DNA of 64,000 nucleotides from assembly GCF_014651835.1 (NCBI RefSeq), contig NZ_BMXQ01000003.1, forward strand, positions 62,001-126,000, written 5' to 3'. Positions within the stretch are counted from its first letter, which is position 1. Each line of letters begins with the position of its first letter. Made by a program: the position numbers and the translations under genes. Origin of the DNA: Pigmentiphaga litoralis. Lineage in GTDB: Bacteria; Pseudomonadota; Gammaproteobacteria; Burkholderiales; Burkholderiaceae_B. Below are positions 51,559 through 61,519 of the stretch, in pieces. Below the pieces are notes generated by a model. It worked only from the letters and a program-made list of their open reading frames with translations, was not told the DNA's origin and did no database searches.

Positions 51559-52482
51559 ATGGCCACGCTGTTTTTTACCCACCCCGAATGCCGCTTGCAC
51601 GAGATGGGCGAGTGGCACCCCGAAACGCCGCTACGCCTGGACGCCATTACGGATCAGCTGCTTGCATCCGGCGTTTTGCCCCATCTTGACGAACGCGAAG
51701 CGCCGGCCGCGCCCGACGACGCGTTGTTGCGTGTCCACACACCTGCTTACCTGGCTGAACTGGCCCGCCGCGCGCCTGCCGAAGGCTATGCCGAGATCGA
51801 CCCCGACACGTCGCTGAACCCGCACACCCATGCCGCAGCATTGCATGCGGCGGGCGCGGGCATCGCGGCAGTCGACGCCGTCATGGCGGGCGAGTCAGAT
51901 ACCGCCTTTTGCTCGGTACGCCCACCGGGCCACCATGCGTGCCCGGATCGGGCCATGGGCTTCTGCTTCCTGAGCAATATCGCGGTTGCCGCGCGCCACG
52001 CCCTGGACCACCACGGCCTGGAGCGGGTGGCCGTGATCGACTTCGACGTCCACCATGGCAACGGTACCGAAGCCGCGCTGAGCAACGACCCTCGCGTGCT
52101 GATGTGCGGCTTCTTCCAGCACCCGTTCTACCCGCACAGCGGGACCGATCACCCGGCGCCGAACATGCTGAACCAGCCAGTGCCCGCCTACACGACCGGC
52201 AACGCGATCCGCGAGCTGGTGGAAAACGTCTGGCTGCCGCGCCTGCACGAGTTCAAGCCGCAACTGATCCTGATCTCCGCCGGCTTCGACGCCCACCGCG
52301 AAGACGACCTGGGCCAGATGGGCCTGGTCGAGGCGGACTATGCCTGGATTACGACGCAGCTGGTGACGGTGGCGCAGGCGCACGCCCAGGGGCGCGTCGT
52401 GAGCAGCCTGGAGGGTGGCTACAACCTGTCGGCGCTGGGCCGCAGCGTGACCGCGCACATCCGGGCGCTGGCGGGCATCTGA
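51559..52482 (+). CDS. Histone deacetylase family protein (class II-like amidohydrolase)
   Basis: 307 residues from ATG 51559. Arginase/deacetylase fold with the double His in RPPGHHACPDRAMGFCF, zinc ligands in VIDFDVHHGNGTE and SAGFDAHREDDLG, and the C-terminal SLEGGYNLSALG. Bacterial relatives act on acetylpolyamines, acetoin-related or other acetylated small molecules. The substrate is not readable. Divergent from mltB; etfB follows after 196 bases. Confidence 0.92.
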   Translation: MATLFFTHPECRLHEMGEWHPETPLRLDAITDQLLASGVLPHLDEREAPAAPDDALLRVHTPAYLAELARRAPAEGYAEIDPDTSLNPHTHAAALHAAGAGIAAVDAVMAGESDTAFCSVRPPGHHACPDRAMGFCFLSNIAVAARHALDHHGLERVAVIDFDVHHGNGTEAALSNDPRVLMCGFFQHPFYPHSGTDHPAPNMLNQPVPAYTTGNAIRELVENVWLPRLHEFKPQLILISAGFDAHREDDLGQMGLVEADYAWITTQLVTVAQAHAQGRVVSSLEGGYNLSALGRSVTAHIRALAGI

Positions 52483-52678
52483 CGCCTCGGCCGCGCCAGG
52501 CGGCCCGGATCCTGGCCGGTCTGCCGGGCCGGGCGGCAGAGATCCTGACCCTTCTGCCGGGCCGTATCCCCCCTTCAGGATCGTCCAGGCAAATGGCGGC
52601 ATAATAAAGGGCTGATAAAGATTCTTTTGGTAATCCCCCGGGCGTTTGCTGCCGGGGCCCAACTCGAGAGGCCGCTTC

Positions 52679-53428
52679 ATGAAGGTGCTGGTGCCAGTCA
52701 AGCGTGTGGTTGACTACAACGTCAAGGTACGCGTCAAGTCCGATCAATCGGGCGTGGACATCGCGAACGTCAAGATGTCGATGAACCCGTTCGACGAGAT
52801 CGCCGTCGAAGAGGCCACGCGCCTCAAGGAAAAGGGCGTGGCGACCGAAGTCGTGGCCGTGTCTTGCGGCGTGACGCAAAGCCAGGAAACGCTGCGTACC
52901 GCCATGGCCATCGGCGCCGACCGCGCGATCCTGGTCGAATCGACCGTCGAACTGCAGCCGCTGGCTGTCGCCAAGCTGCTCAAGGCGCTGGTCGACAAGG
53001 AACAGCCGCAGCTGGTGATCCTGGGCAAGCAGGCGATCGACGACGATTCGAACCAGACCGGCCAGATGCTGGCGGCGCTGCTGGGCTGGCCGCAAGCCAC
53101 GTTCGCCAGCAAGGTCGAAGTTGCCGACGGCAAGGCCACGGTCACCCGCGAAGTCGACGGTGGCCTGGAAACCCTGTCATTGACGCTGCCGGCCGTGATC
53201 ACGACCGACCTGCGCCTGAATGAGCCGCGGTATGTCACGCTGCCCAACATCATGAAGGCCAAGAAGAAGCCGCTGGAAACCGTCAAGCCGGAAGACCTGG
53301 GCGTGGATGTGGCGCCGCGCCTGAAGACACTCAAGGTGTCCGAGCCGCCTGCGCGGCAGGCCGGTGTGAAGGTGGCCAACGTCGCGGCGTTGGTCGACAA
53401 GCTCAAGAACGAAGCCAAGGTGGTATGA
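52679..53428 (+). CDS. etfB: Electron transfer flavoprotein subunit beta
   Basis: 249 residues, ATG 52679 after a GAGAGG-type ribosome site. [39 protein letters not shown], the AMP-binding DDDSNQTGQ and the recognition-loop region with [17 protein letters not shown], whose following residues contact acyl-CoA dehydrogenases. With EtfA it carries electrons from acyl-CoA dehydrogenases to the quinone pool. Coupled to etfA (overlapping stop/start) and upstream of a dehydrogenase gene that could be its donor. Confidence 0.97.
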   Translation: MKVLVPVKRVVDYNVKVRVKSDQSGVDIANVKMSMNPFDEIAVEEATRLKEKGVATEVVAVSCGVTQSQETLRTAMAIGADRAILVESTVELQPLAVAKLLKALVDKEQPQLVILGKQAIDDDSNQTGQMLAALLGWPQATFASKVEVADGKATVTREVDGGLETLSLTLPAVITTDLRLNEPRYVTLPNIMKAKKKPLETVKPEDLGVDVAPRLKTLKVSEPPARQAGVKVANVAALVDKLKNEAKVV

Positions 53429-54369
53429 CAATCATGACAACGCTCGTCATTGCAGAACACGATAACGCCAGCATCAAGCCCGCCACGCTGAACGCCGTCA
53501 CGGCGGCCGTCAAGATCGGCGGCGACATCCACGTGCTGATCGCCGGATCGGGCGCGCAGGCTGCCGCGGATGCCGCCGCGCAAGTGGCCGGTGTGACCAA
53601 GGTCCTGCTGGCCGACGCCCCGGCGTTTGCCGAAGGCCTGGCCGAAAACGTGGCCGAGCAGGTGCTCGCTGTTGCGGGCAGCAACCAGTACAGCCACCTG
53701 CTGTTCACTGCGACTGCCTACGGCAAGAACATTGCCCCGCGCGTGGCGGCCAAGCTGGACGTGGCCCAGGTGTCCGACATCATTGCCGTCGAATCGCCGG
53801 ACACCTTCCAGCGTCCGATCTATGCCGGCAACGCGATTGCCACGGTGCAATCGGCCGATCCGGTCAAGGTGATTACCGTCCGGACCACCGCGTTCGACGG
53901 CGCGGCCGCCACCGGTGGCTCGGCCACGGTCGAAACGCTGTCGGCCGTGGGCGACGCCGGCAAGGCTGCCTTTGTGGGCCGTGAAGTCGCCAAGAGCGAT
54001 CGTCCGGAACTGACCGCCGCCAAGGCGGTGGTCTCGGGTGGCCGCGGCATGGGCAACGCCGACAACTTCAAGCTGCTCGAGCCGCTGGCCGACAAGCTGG
54101 GCGCAGCCATGGGTGCATCGCGCGCCGCGGTGGACGCAGGCTACGCGCCGAACGACTGGCAGGTGGGCCAGACCGGCAAGATCGTGGCGCCGCAGCTGTA
54201 TGTGGCCATCGGTATTTCGGGCGCCATCCAGCACCTGGCCGGCATGAAGGACTCCAAGGTCATCGTGGCGATCAACAAGGATGCCGAGGCGCCGATCTTT
54301 GGCGTGGCCGACTACGGTCTGGTCGCTGACCTGTTCACGGCCGTGCCGGAGCTGGTGCAGGCCCTGTAA
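53425..54369 (+). CDS. etfA: Electron transfer flavoprotein subunit alpha
   Basis: 314 residues from ATG 53425, which overlaps the etfB stop (ATGA) and has AAGG five bases upstream; an in-frame ATG at 53434 gives the N-terminus [10 protein letters not shown] common in relatives. C-terminal FAD domain: [41 protein letters not shown]-type FAD loop and [20 protein letters not shown]. Partner of EtfB. Confidence 0.96.
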   Translation: MTIMTTLVIAEHDNASIKPATLNAVTAAVKIGGDIHVLIAGSGAQAAADAAAQVAGVTKVLLADAPAFAEGLAENVAEQVLAVAGSNQYSHLLFTATAYGKNIAPRVAAKLDVAQVSDIIAVESPDTFQRPIYAGNAIATVQSADPVKVITVRTTAFDGAAATGGSATVETLSAVGDAGKAAFVGREVAKSDRPELTAAKAVVSGGRGMGNADNFKLLEPLADKLGAAMGASRAAVDAGYAPNDWQVGQTGKIVAPQLYVAIGISGAIQHLAGMKDSKVIVAINKDAEAPIFGVADYGLVADLFTAVPELVQAL

Positions 54370-54498
54370 TGGCCCACGTGGATCGCGTCGCCTGACCCGA
54401 TCCGCGCACGCTGCACGATCCCGCCGCCGGTCCATCGCCTTGGACCGGCGCGTTTGTTTTCAGCGCGTTTTTTTCTACCCGCCGGGCGGAGGATGAGC

Positions 54499-56325
54499 AT
54501 GGCTTTTGTCGCACCGTTACGAGATATCCGCTTCGTTCTCAATGAGCTCGCGGGGCTCGACAAGGTGCGGCAGCTGCCCGGCGGCGACGACATCGCTCCG
54601 GAAATCGTCGATGCCGTCCTTGAAGAAAACGCGCGGCTGCTGCAGGACGCCGTCGCGCCGCTGAACCATCCGGCCGACCGCCAGCCCGCCACGCTGGCGG
54701 GCGGCGTGGTCACCACGTCCCCCGGCTTCAAGGCCGCCTTCCGCGAATTCGTGACCGGCGGCTGGCAAGGGCTGTCCCATCCAACGGAATTCGGCGGACA
54801 GGGACTGCCCAAGCTGCTGGCCACCCCGTGCGTCGAAAACCTGAATGCAGCCAGCCTGTCATTCGGGCTGTGTCCGCTGCTGACCGACGGCGCCATCGAA
54901 GTCCTGCTGACCGCCGGTACGCCTGCCCAGCGCGCCCTGTATGTGCCCAGGCTGGTGGATGGCACGTGGACCGGCACCATGAACCTGACCGAGCCGCAGG
55001 CCGGGTCCGATCTGTCGCAGGTGCGTACTCGTGCCGTGCCCCAGGGCGATGGCACCTATCGCCTGTTCGGGCAAAAAATCTACATCACCTATGGCGAGCA
55101 TGACCTTGCCGAGAACATCGTGCACATGGTCCTTGCGCGGCTGCCCGATGCGCCGGAAGGCGTCAAGGGCATCTCGCTGTTCATGGTGCCGAAGTTCCTG
55201 GTCAACGACGACGGCTCGCTGGGTGCGCGCAACGACGTGTGGTGCGCATCGCTCGAGCACAAGCTGGGCATCAAGGCGAGCCCGACGGCCGTGCTGCTGT
55301 ATGGCGACAACCAGGGTGACGTGGGCGCAGGCGCCGTGGGCACCTTGATCGGCACCGAACATCGCGGCCTGGAAACCATGTTCATCATGATGAACGCGGC
55401 CCGGTTTGCAGTGGGCGTGCAGGGCGTCGCGATCTCTGAGCGCGCCATGCAGCAGGCCGTGTCCTACGCGCGCGATCGTGTGCAGAGCCGCGCGGTGGAA
55501 GGGTCCGCCGGGCCGGTGGCGATCGTGCAGCACCCCGACGTGCGCCGCAACCTGATGACGATGCGGGCGCTGACGCAGGCGTCGCGCGCCATGGCCTACG
55601 TGGCGGCGGGCGCCTTCGATTTTGCGCACCGGCATCCGGATGCCGAGACGCGCCAGAAGAATCAGGCCTTGTATGAATACATGGTGCCGATCATCAAGGG
55701 CTTTGCCACCGAGATGGCCATCGAGGTCACCTCGACAGGGGTGCAGGTGCATGGCGGCATGGGCTTCATCGAAGAGACGGGCGCCGCGCAGCACTATCGC
55801 GACGCACGCATCCTGGCCATCTACGAAGGCACCACCGCCATCCAGGCCAATGACCTGGTCGGACGCAAGACCGTGCGCGACCAGGGCGCCGTGGCGCGCG
55901 GCGTGATCGCGGCGATGCGCGAGACCCATGCGGCCTTGCTCTCGACGCCGGCCACCGCGGCAGCCCATGCCGACCTGGCCGACCTGAGCGACATCGCTCG
56001 ATTCCTGGCTACGGGCATTGCCGACCTGGAAGCCTGCGTGGACTATGTCGTCAGGCAGGCCAAGGCGCAGCCGCGCGAGGTCCACGCCGGCAGCGTGCCC
56101 TATCTGATGCTATCGGGCTACGTGCATGGCGGCTGGCAGATGGCGCGCGCCGCCGTGGTGTGCCGCGATCGCATGGCCGCCGGGGATCTCGAACCCTTCC
56201 TTACCGGCAAGCTGGCGACGGCCCGCTTCTATTGCTCTAACATCCTGCCTCGCGCCAGTGCCCTTCGCACGGCGATTCTTGAAGGCAGCGCAGGTGTGCT
56301 CGCCCTCGACCCGGACCAATTCTGA
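54499..56325 (+). CDS. Acyl-CoA dehydrogenase with extended C-terminus (DmdC/FadE-like, about 600 aa)
   Basis: 608 residues from ATG 54499 (GGAGG six bases upstream). N-terminal acyl-CoA dehydrogenase extension (FVLNELAGLDKV), helical N domain, middle domain with NLTEPQAGSDLSQVRTRA and GVKGISLFMVPKF, and C domain with GVQVHGGMGFIEETGAAQHY and the catalytic-Glu region IYEGTTAIQANDLVGRK. The last 130 residues are the extra C-terminal acyl-CoA dehydrogenase domain. Family members act on fatty or methylthiopropionyl CoA esters. Downstream of etfBA, its natural electron acceptor. Confidence 0.93.
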   Translation: MAFVAPLRDIRFVLNELAGLDKVRQLPGGDDIAPEIVDAVLEENARLLQDAVAPLNHPADRQPATLAGGVVTTSPGFKAAFREFVTGGWQGLSHPTEFGGQGLPKLLATPCVENLNAASLSFGLCPLLTDGAIEVLLTAGTPAQRALYVPRLVDGTWTGTMNLTEPQAGSDLSQVRTRAVPQGDGTYRLFGQKIYITYGEHDLAENIVHMVLARLPDAPEGVKGISLFMVPKFLVNDDGSLGARNDVWCASLEHKLGIKASPTAVLLYGDNQGDVGAGAVGTLIGTEHRGLETMFIMMNAARFAVGVQGVAISERAMQQAVSYARDRVQSRAVEGSAGPVAIVQHPDVRRNLMTMRALTQASRAMAYVAAGAFDFAHRHPDAETRQKNQALYEYMVPIIKGFATEMAIEVTSTGVQVHGGMGFIEETGAAQHYRDARILAIYEGTTAIQANDLVGRKTVRDQGAVARGVIAAMRETHAALLSTPATAAAHADLADLSDIARFLATGIADLEACVDYVVRQAKAQPREVHAGSVPYLMLSGYVHGGWQMARAAVVCRDRMAAGDLEPFLTGKLATARFYCSNILPRASALRTAILEGSAGVLALDPDQF

Positions 56326-56327
56326 TC

Positions 56328-56711
56328 ATGCAACCCACCATTTATCACAACCCGGCCTGCGGCACCTCGCGGACCACGCTCGCGCTGCTGGAGTCGCTGG
56401 GCTACGAGCCCACGGTCATCGAATACCTGAAGACGCCGCCGTCGCGCGACACGCTGTCTGGCCTTGCCCGCCAGGGCGGCATGGAAGTCCGCGATCTGGT
56501 CCGCCAGAAAGAGGCGCTGTATGTCGAAATGGGCCTGAACGATCCGGCCGTGACCGATGAACAACTGCTCGATGCCATGGTGGACAACCCCATCCTGATC
56601 AACCGGCCTATCGTGTCGACCAAGCTGGGCGTGCGCCTGTGCCGCCCGGCCGAACTCGTGCGCGAGATCCTGCCCCCGCCCGAAGAGACGCCCGTCAACA
56701 CCGAGGGTTGA
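56328..56711 (+). CDS. ArsC/Spx-type arsenate reductase family protein
   Basis: 127 residues. Thioredoxin-like ArsC fold with the catalytic Cys11 in YHNPACGTSRTTL, VRDLVRQKEALY, LINRPIVSTKLGVRLCRP (arginines in the oxyanion-binding positions). Matches glutaredoxin-dependent arsenate reductase (ArsC/YffB-like). No arsB or arsR is present, so arsenic detoxification is not assured; a general disulfide reductase role is possible. ATG lies two bases after the dehydrogenase stop, so it is the tail gene of the etfBA-dehydrogenase unit. Confidence 0.87.
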   Translation: MQPTIYHNPACGTSRTTLALLESLGYEPTVIEYLKTPPSRDTLSGLARQGGMEVRDLVRQKEALYVEMGLNDPAVTDEQLLDAMVDNPILINRPIVSTKLGVRLCRPAELVREILPPPEETPVNTEG

Positions 56712-56784
56712 CGCCGCCTTTCACCTTCATCCTGCTGTCACGCAGCGCGCCCACACTCCCGAGACTTCAATTTCGGGAATGGTC

Positions 56785-58611
56785 ATGGCCGACTCCACTG
56801 CTTTGTCACGCCGTCGTTTCTTCCGGCGTGTGGCCGCTGGCACCGCATCGGTGTCGGCGACCCTCAGTCTGGCTGCCTGTGGCGGCGGCGATGACGCCGA
56901 TCCCGCGCTGGGTTTTACCCACGGGGTCGCCAGCGGCGATCCGCTGTCCAACCGTCTGGTGATCTGGACGCGCGCCGTGCCCGAGGGCAATGGCGAGGGT
57001 GACGTCTCTGTCGACTGGCAGGTTGCCACCGACGACGCGTTCACCGCGGTGGTCCGCTCCGGATCGGCCACCACCAATGCGTCCCGCGACTTCACCGTCA
57101 AGGTCGACGTGGACGGCTTGTCGCCCGCCACCGTCTACCGCTATCGCTTCCGCAAGGGCGATCGGACCTCGCCAGTTGGCAAGGGCAAGACGCTGCCGGT
57201 CGGCAAGGTCGATGCTGTCCGCCTTGCCGTGGTGTCGTGCTCCAACTACCCGGCCGGCTACTTCCATGTCTATGCCGAGGTCGCCAAGCGCACGGACCTG
57301 GATGCCGCCGTCCACCTGGGCGACTACATCTACGAATACGCCAGCACGGGCTACGCATCGGAAAAGGCAGTGGCCCTGGGCCGCGTGTCGGACCCCGCCA
57401 ACGAAATCGTCGTGCTGGCCGACTACCGCCGCCGCTACGCGCAATACCGCAGCGACCCGGACCTGCAGAAGGCGCATGCCGCCCTGGCCTTCATTACCGT
57501 GTGGGACGACCACGAGATTACCAACGACACGTGGACGGACGGCGCCGAAAACCACCAGCCCGCCACCGAAGGCGACTTTGCCTTGCGCAAGGCCGCGGCC
57601 ATCCGGGCGTACCACGAGTGGCTGCCCACCCGTGAACAGAGCCCGCTGAACAAGATCTACCGCAGCTTTGATTTTGGCGAGCTGATGTCGCTGCACATGC
57701 TCGACACGCGGGTCATTGCCCGGAACAAGCAGCTGGACTACAGCACCTACTTTCCGGCGCTGCTTGGCAATCCGGATCCGGTTGCGGGCGTGCAGGCCTT
57801 CTTGGCGCAATTTGCCGGTGACGTGTCCAAGGCCGACCGGCAACTGCTGGGCGCCGAGCAGACCACCTGGCTGCAGCAGCGCATGAGCGCGTCCAAAGCC
57901 ACCTGGCAGGTGCTTGGACAGCAAGTGCTGATGGGCGCCGTGCAGATCCCCTTGCCGGTGCTGCTGGGCCTGCTCGAAGGCGCCGGACAGCTTGGCAACG
58001 TGCAGATCCCGGCCACCATCAAGCTGGACCCGGTCGCCTACCTGACCTTGCTGGGCCGCCAGGCCGCCGGGGATCCGACCCTGACCGCCGCGCAAAAGGC
58101 GCTGCTGTCCTTGCCGTCGATCCCCTACAACCTGGATTCCTGGGATGGGTATTGGGCCGCGCGCGAAACGGTATTTGAAATCGCGCGTGCGCTGGACAAA
58201 AACCTGGTCGTTCTGGCGGGCGATACCCACAACGCCTGGTCCAGCGATCTGCGGGTCGGCGCCGGCAGCTTTGCCGGAACGCCGGTGGGGGTGGAATTCG
58301 CGACCTCATCCGTCACGTCGCCGGGCTTCGAGGAATACCTGGGCGCCGGCTTCCCGGCCGACCAGCTGGCCTTTGCCTTGACCTCGCTGGCCAATCTCAA
58401 CACCCTGGGCGCGGGCGTGCGGCTGGCCGGATCGCTCAAGTATGCCGAGACAGCCAAACGCGGCTATCTGGTCATGACCGTGACGGCAACAGAAGCCCGG
58501 TCGGACTGGTACGTGGTGGATACGGTGCAGGCCAAGACCTACCAGACGTCCTTGAACAAGAGCCTGCGGGCCTTGCCGGGGGCGGCAAACCGCAAGCTGG
58601 TCGCGGTTTGA
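56785..58611 (+). CDS. phoD: PhoD-like alkaline phosphatase D, Tat substrate
   Basis: 608 residues (ATG 56785; an ATG at 56779 is also in frame). Twin-arginine signal SRRRFFRRVAAG followed by a lipobox-like LAACGGG, so it may be a Tat-exported lipoprotein. PhoD N-domain (FTHGVASGDPLSNRLVIWTR) at 35-130, then the metallophosphatase domain: AVVSCSNYPAGYF, HLGDYIYEY, VWDDHEITND, LLGAEQTTWL, VLAGDTHNAWSSDL. Phosphodiesterase/monoesterase of the periplasm or surface. Ends with a strong hairpin. No pho-box recognised. Confidence 0.93.
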   Translation: MADSTALSRRRFFRRVAAGTASVSATLSLAACGGGDDADPALGFTHGVASGDPLSNRLVIWTRAVPEGNGEGDVSVDWQVATDDAFTAVVRSGSATTNASRDFTVKVDVDGLSPATVYRYRFRKGDRTSPVGKGKTLPVGKVDAVRLAVVSCSNYPAGYFHVYAEVAKRTDLDAAVHLGDYIYEYASTGYASEKAVALGRVSDPANEIVVLADYRRRYAQYRSDPDLQKAHAALAFITVWDDHEITNDTWTDGAENHQPATEGDFALRKAAAIRAYHEWLPTREQSPLNKIYRSFDFGELMSLHMLDTRVIARNKQLDYSTYFPALLGNPDPVAGVQAFLAQFAGDVSKADRQLLGAEQTTWLQQRMSASKATWQVLGQQVLMGAVQIPLPVLLGLLEGAGQLGNVQIPATIKLDPVAYLTLLGRQAAGDPTLTAAQKALLSLPSIPYNLDSWDGYWAARETVFEIARALDKNLVVLAGDTHNAWSSDLRVGAGSFAGTPVGVEFATSSVTSPGFEEYLGAGFPADQLAFALTSLANLNTLGAGVRLAGSLKYAETAKRGYLVMTVTATEARSDWYVVDTVQAKTYQTSLNKSLRALPGAANRKLVAV

Positions 58612-58632
58612 GTCTGCCAGGCAGCACCTGAA

Positions 58633-58670
58633 ACAACGGCCCGGACAACGTGATGTTGCCGGGCCGTTGT
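58633..58670. terminator. Long hairpin between phoD and cysW
   Basis: 12-bp perfect stem ACAACGGCCCGG / CCGGGCCGTTGT extended by an inner CAAC/GTTG pair across a one-base bulge. Lies 22 bases after the phoD stop and before the convergent cysW stop. U-tract is absent on both strands. Confidence 0.65.
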
Positions 58671-58709
58671 CATAGGTGTGCCGGAAAGGGGCACGCGCCT
58701 ATCCGTCCA

Positions 58710-59561
58710 TCAATGCCGCACTCCCAGCCGCGCCGCCGCTCCCTGGCCTTGTTCCCGACGGCTCTGCGACCATTCCATGACGGTCTTGAGCACCAGCGTC
58801 AGCAGCGCCATGCAGGCCAGCAGACCCGCGGCGGTGAACGCTCCCACGGTCTTGTAATCGTCGTTCAGCTGTTCCACCAGCAGCGGCAGGTTCACCGTCT
58901 GCCCGCGAATCGCGCCTGACACGACCGAGACCGCGCCGAACTCACCCACGGCGCGTGCATTGGTGATCACGACGCCATACAGCAGCGCCCACTTGATATT
59001 GGGCAGCGTGACACGCCGGAAGATCTGCCATCCGCCTGCGCCCAAGGTCAGCGCAGCCTGTTCTTCGTCGCTGCCTTGCGCCTGCATCAGCGGAATCAGG
59101 ATGCGCGCAACGAACGGCGACGTGACGAAAATCGTGACCATGACGATGCCGGGCCACGCGAACATCAACTGGATGTCATGGGCCGAGAACCACGCGCCCA
59201 GGGCGCTTTCGCTGCCGTAGATCACCAGATAGCACAGGCCCGCGACCACCGGAGAGGTGGCATAGGGAATGTCGATCAGGGTGACCAGCAGCTTGCGTCC
59301 GCGAAATTCATAGTGCGTCACGCACCAGGCCAGCAGGATGCCAAACACCAGGTTGACCGGGACCGTGATCGCCGCGGTGAACAGCGTCAGCTGGATCGCG
59401 TGGACCATATCCGGATCCGCCAGGTTGTGCGCGACCGCCGCCCAGCCCGCACTGAAGGCCTTGGCAAAGATGATGACGAGCGGAAGAATCAGCAGCACCA
59501 CGACGCAGACCAGGCCTGCCGCCACCAATGACCATTGTTGCCAACCACGAGGTTTCTGCAT
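58710..59561 (-). CDS. cysW: Sulfate ABC transporter permease CysW
   Basis: 283 residues, six membrane helices, with the permease EAA-type loop QAALTLGAGGWQIFRRVTLPNI near residue 170 that contacts CysA. Matches CysW by the DIPYATSPVVAGLCYLVIYG segment and GEFGAVSVVSG. Forms the membrane channel with CysT for sulfate/thiosulfate import. Two bases separate it from cysT. No cysA follows; the convergent phoD lies downstream. Confidence 0.94.
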   Translation of the reverse strand: MQKPRGWQQWSLVAAGLVCVVVLLILPLVIIFAKAFSAGWAAVAHNLADPDMVHAIQLTLFTAAITVPVNLVFGILLAWCVTHYEFRGRKLLVTLIDIPYATSPVVAGLCYLVIYGSESALGAWFSAHDIQLMFAWPGIVMVTIFVTSPFVARILIPLMQAQGSDEEQAALTLGAGGWQIFRRVTLPNIKWALLYGVVITNARAVGEFGAVSVVSGAIRGQTVNLPLLVEQLNDDYKTVGAFTAAGLLACMALLTLVLKTVMEWSQSRREQGQGAAARLGVRH

Positions 59562-59563
59562 GG

Positions 59564-60409
59564 CTAGCCCCTGCGTTGCCAGGAAAGGAATCGGCCTTGC
59601 AGCAGCTGCAGCGTGAACAGCAGCACCAGCGAGGCCAGCAGCACCACCGACGCGATGGCGGCCGCCGACGGGTAATTGAATTCGGCCAGGCGCACGAAGA
59701 TCATGAGTGACGTGATTTCGGTCTCGAAGGGCATGTTGCCCGCGATCAGGATCACCGCGCCGAATTCGCCCAGGCTGCGAATGAAGGCCTGCGATGCCCC
59801 GGTTACCAGGGCCGGCACCAGCGACGGCAGAATCACGCGCCAGAAGGTCTGCGCGCGTGTGGCGCCCAGCGTATGCGCGGCTTCTTCGTATTCCGGGCCG
59901 ACGTCCTGCAGCACGGGCTGCACGGCGCGCACCACGAAAGGCAGGCTGGTGAAGATCATGGCGATCACGATGCCCGGAAAGGCGTAGGCGATCTTGATGT
60001 CGAACATCGCGAAGTACTGGCCTATCCAGCCGTTGGCGGCAAACAGCGCGGCCATGGTCAGGCCGGCCACCGCGGTCGGCAACGCAAAGGGCAGGTCGAC
60101 CAGCGTGTCGATCAGCTTGCGTCCCGGGAAGTCATAGCGGGTGATGATCCAGGCCAGAAGCAGCCCCACCCCGGTCACGATGATGGTCGAGTACAGGGCG
60201 CCCAGTGCGGTTACCTTGTAGCTCGCCACCACCCGGGGGTCGGAAATGGCGCCCCAGAATTCCTGCCATGACATGCCGCTCGTATAGATGAACAGCGCCG
60301 ACAGCGGCAGCAAAATGACCAGGCTCAAAAACAACACGCTCAGACCAAAGCTGAGCGTGAATCCCGGCAGCGTGGGATGCCGGGTAAAAAACACGGTTGA
60401 TCGGGGCAC
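59564..60409 (-). CDS. cysT: Sulfate ABC transporter permease CysT (CysU)
   Basis: 281 residues, six membrane helices. EAA-type loop EEAAHTLGATRAQTFWRVILPSL near residue 180, DLPFALPTAVAGLTMAALF and GEFGAVILIAGNMPFETEI typical of CysT. N-terminal LPGFTLSFGLSVLFLSLVILLPL marks the first helix. Partner of CysW; 39 bases downstream of the sulfate-binding protein gene. Confidence 0.94.
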   Translation of the reverse strand: MPRSTVFFTRHPTLPGFTLSFGLSVLFLSLVILLPLSALFIYTSGMSWQEFWGAISDPRVVASYKVTALGALYSTIIVTGVGLLLAWIITRYDFPGRKLIDTLVDLPFALPTAVAGLTMAALFAANGWIGQYFAMFDIKIAYAFPGIVIAMIFTSLPFVVRAVQPVLQDVGPEYEEAAHTLGATRAQTFWRVILPSLVPALVTGASQAFIRSLGEFGAVILIAGNMPFETEITSLMIFVRLAEFNYPSAAAIASVVLLASLVLLFTLQLLQGRFLSWQRRG

Positions 60410-60448
60410 CAGGTGTCCTATTCCTCGTCGGGCGTTGAAGTCCCGAGA

Positions 60449-61456
60449 TTATCGTCCCTGAGCGAGCAGCTGGTCGAGAATGCCGTTCGAACCGAAGTGG
60501 GTCTTGGTGATGTTGTCCCACGAACCGAACAACTCTTCCGCGCGAAGCAGCTTGACGGCGGGGAACTGGCTTGCCGTCGCCTTCACGACCTCAGGGTTGT
60601 GGACACGATAATAAAACGTCGTGAGCTGTGTTTGGGCTTCCTTGGTGTAAAGATAGTTCAGGTAGGCCGTCGCTTCCTTGCGGGTGCCCTTGGCATCGAC
60701 CACCTTGTCCACCACCGCCACCGGAAATTCAGCCAGGATGCTGACCGGGGGCACGACCACTTCGTAGCCTGCGCTCTTGAACTCGTTTTTGATGTTGTTG
60801 ACTTCCGATTCGAAGCTCGGCAACACGTCGCCCTGCGCGCGTTCGGCAAAGCTGACGGTCGCGCCGCGGCCACCGGTGTCGAACACGGCAACGTTCTTGA
60901 GCAGCTTGCCCACGAACGCCTTGGTCTTGGCATCGTCACCCTTGGTCTGCTGGTTGGCGTACAGCCAGGCGGCCAGATAGGTGTAGCGGGCGTTGCCCGA
61001 CGTCTTGGGGTTGGGGAACACCAGCTTCACGTCATCGCGCACCAGGTCGTCCCACGACTTGATGTTCTTGGGGTTGCCCTTGCGCACCAGGAAGGCGATG
61101 GTGCTGTAGAACGGCGAGCTGTTGTTGGCGAACTTCTTTTGCCAATCCTTGGCCAGCAGGTTGCGGTCGGCCAGGAAGTCGACGTCGGTGACCTGGTTGA
61201 AAGTGACCACGTCGGCCTTCAGGCCCTGCAGGATGGCCTGCGCCTGACGCGACGAGCCGCCATGCGACTGGTTGATGACCAGGGTTTCGCCGCTCTGGGC
61301 CTTGTAGGCGGCGATGAACTTCGGATTGACGGCTTCGAACAGTTCACGCGCCACATCATAGGAGCTGTTGAGCAGGGCTTTTTCCTGGGCGTGCGCCGTG
61401 CCGCCAGCAAAGGCGGCCACGGTGACGGCGCTCAACGCGATGAATTTCTTGAACAT
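60449..61456 (-). CDS. sbp: Sulfate-binding periplasmic protein
   Basis: 335 residues with signal peptide ([21 protein letters not shown], cleaved before QEK). [42 protein letters not shown] (sulfate-binding SHGGSSRQ), [13 protein letters not shown] and [16 protein letters not shown] identify Sbp/CysP. First gene of sbp-cysT-cysW. A serine hydrolase gene on the same strand lies 63 bases upstream. Confidence 0.95.
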   Translation of the reverse strand: MFKKFIALSAVTVAAFAGGTAHAQEKALLNSSYDVARELFEAVNPKFIAAYKAQSGETLVINQSHGGSSRQAQAILQGLKADVVTFNQVTDVDFLADRNLLAKDWQKKFANNSSPFYSTIAFLVRKGNPKNIKSWDDLVRDDVKLVFPNPKTSGNARYTYLAAWLYANQQTKGDDAKTKAFVGKLLKNVAVFDTGGRGATVSFAERAQGDVLPSFESEVNNIKNEFKSAGYEVVVPPVSILAEFPVAVVDKVVDAKGTRKEATAYLNYLYTKEAQTQLTTFYYRVHNPEVVKATASQFPAVKLLRAEELFGSWDNITKTHFGSNGILDQLLAQGR

Positions 61457-61519
61457 GAACTCGGGTTCCTTGATGGACTGCGAATGAATTGAAAATGAGG
61501 GGGAGAGAGGGGATATGGG

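Noticed and set aside
52744-54435. A 563-codon minus-strand frame opposite etfBA
   Set aside because: Composition and placement show it is the complement of etfB/etfA, both fully supported on the plus strand.
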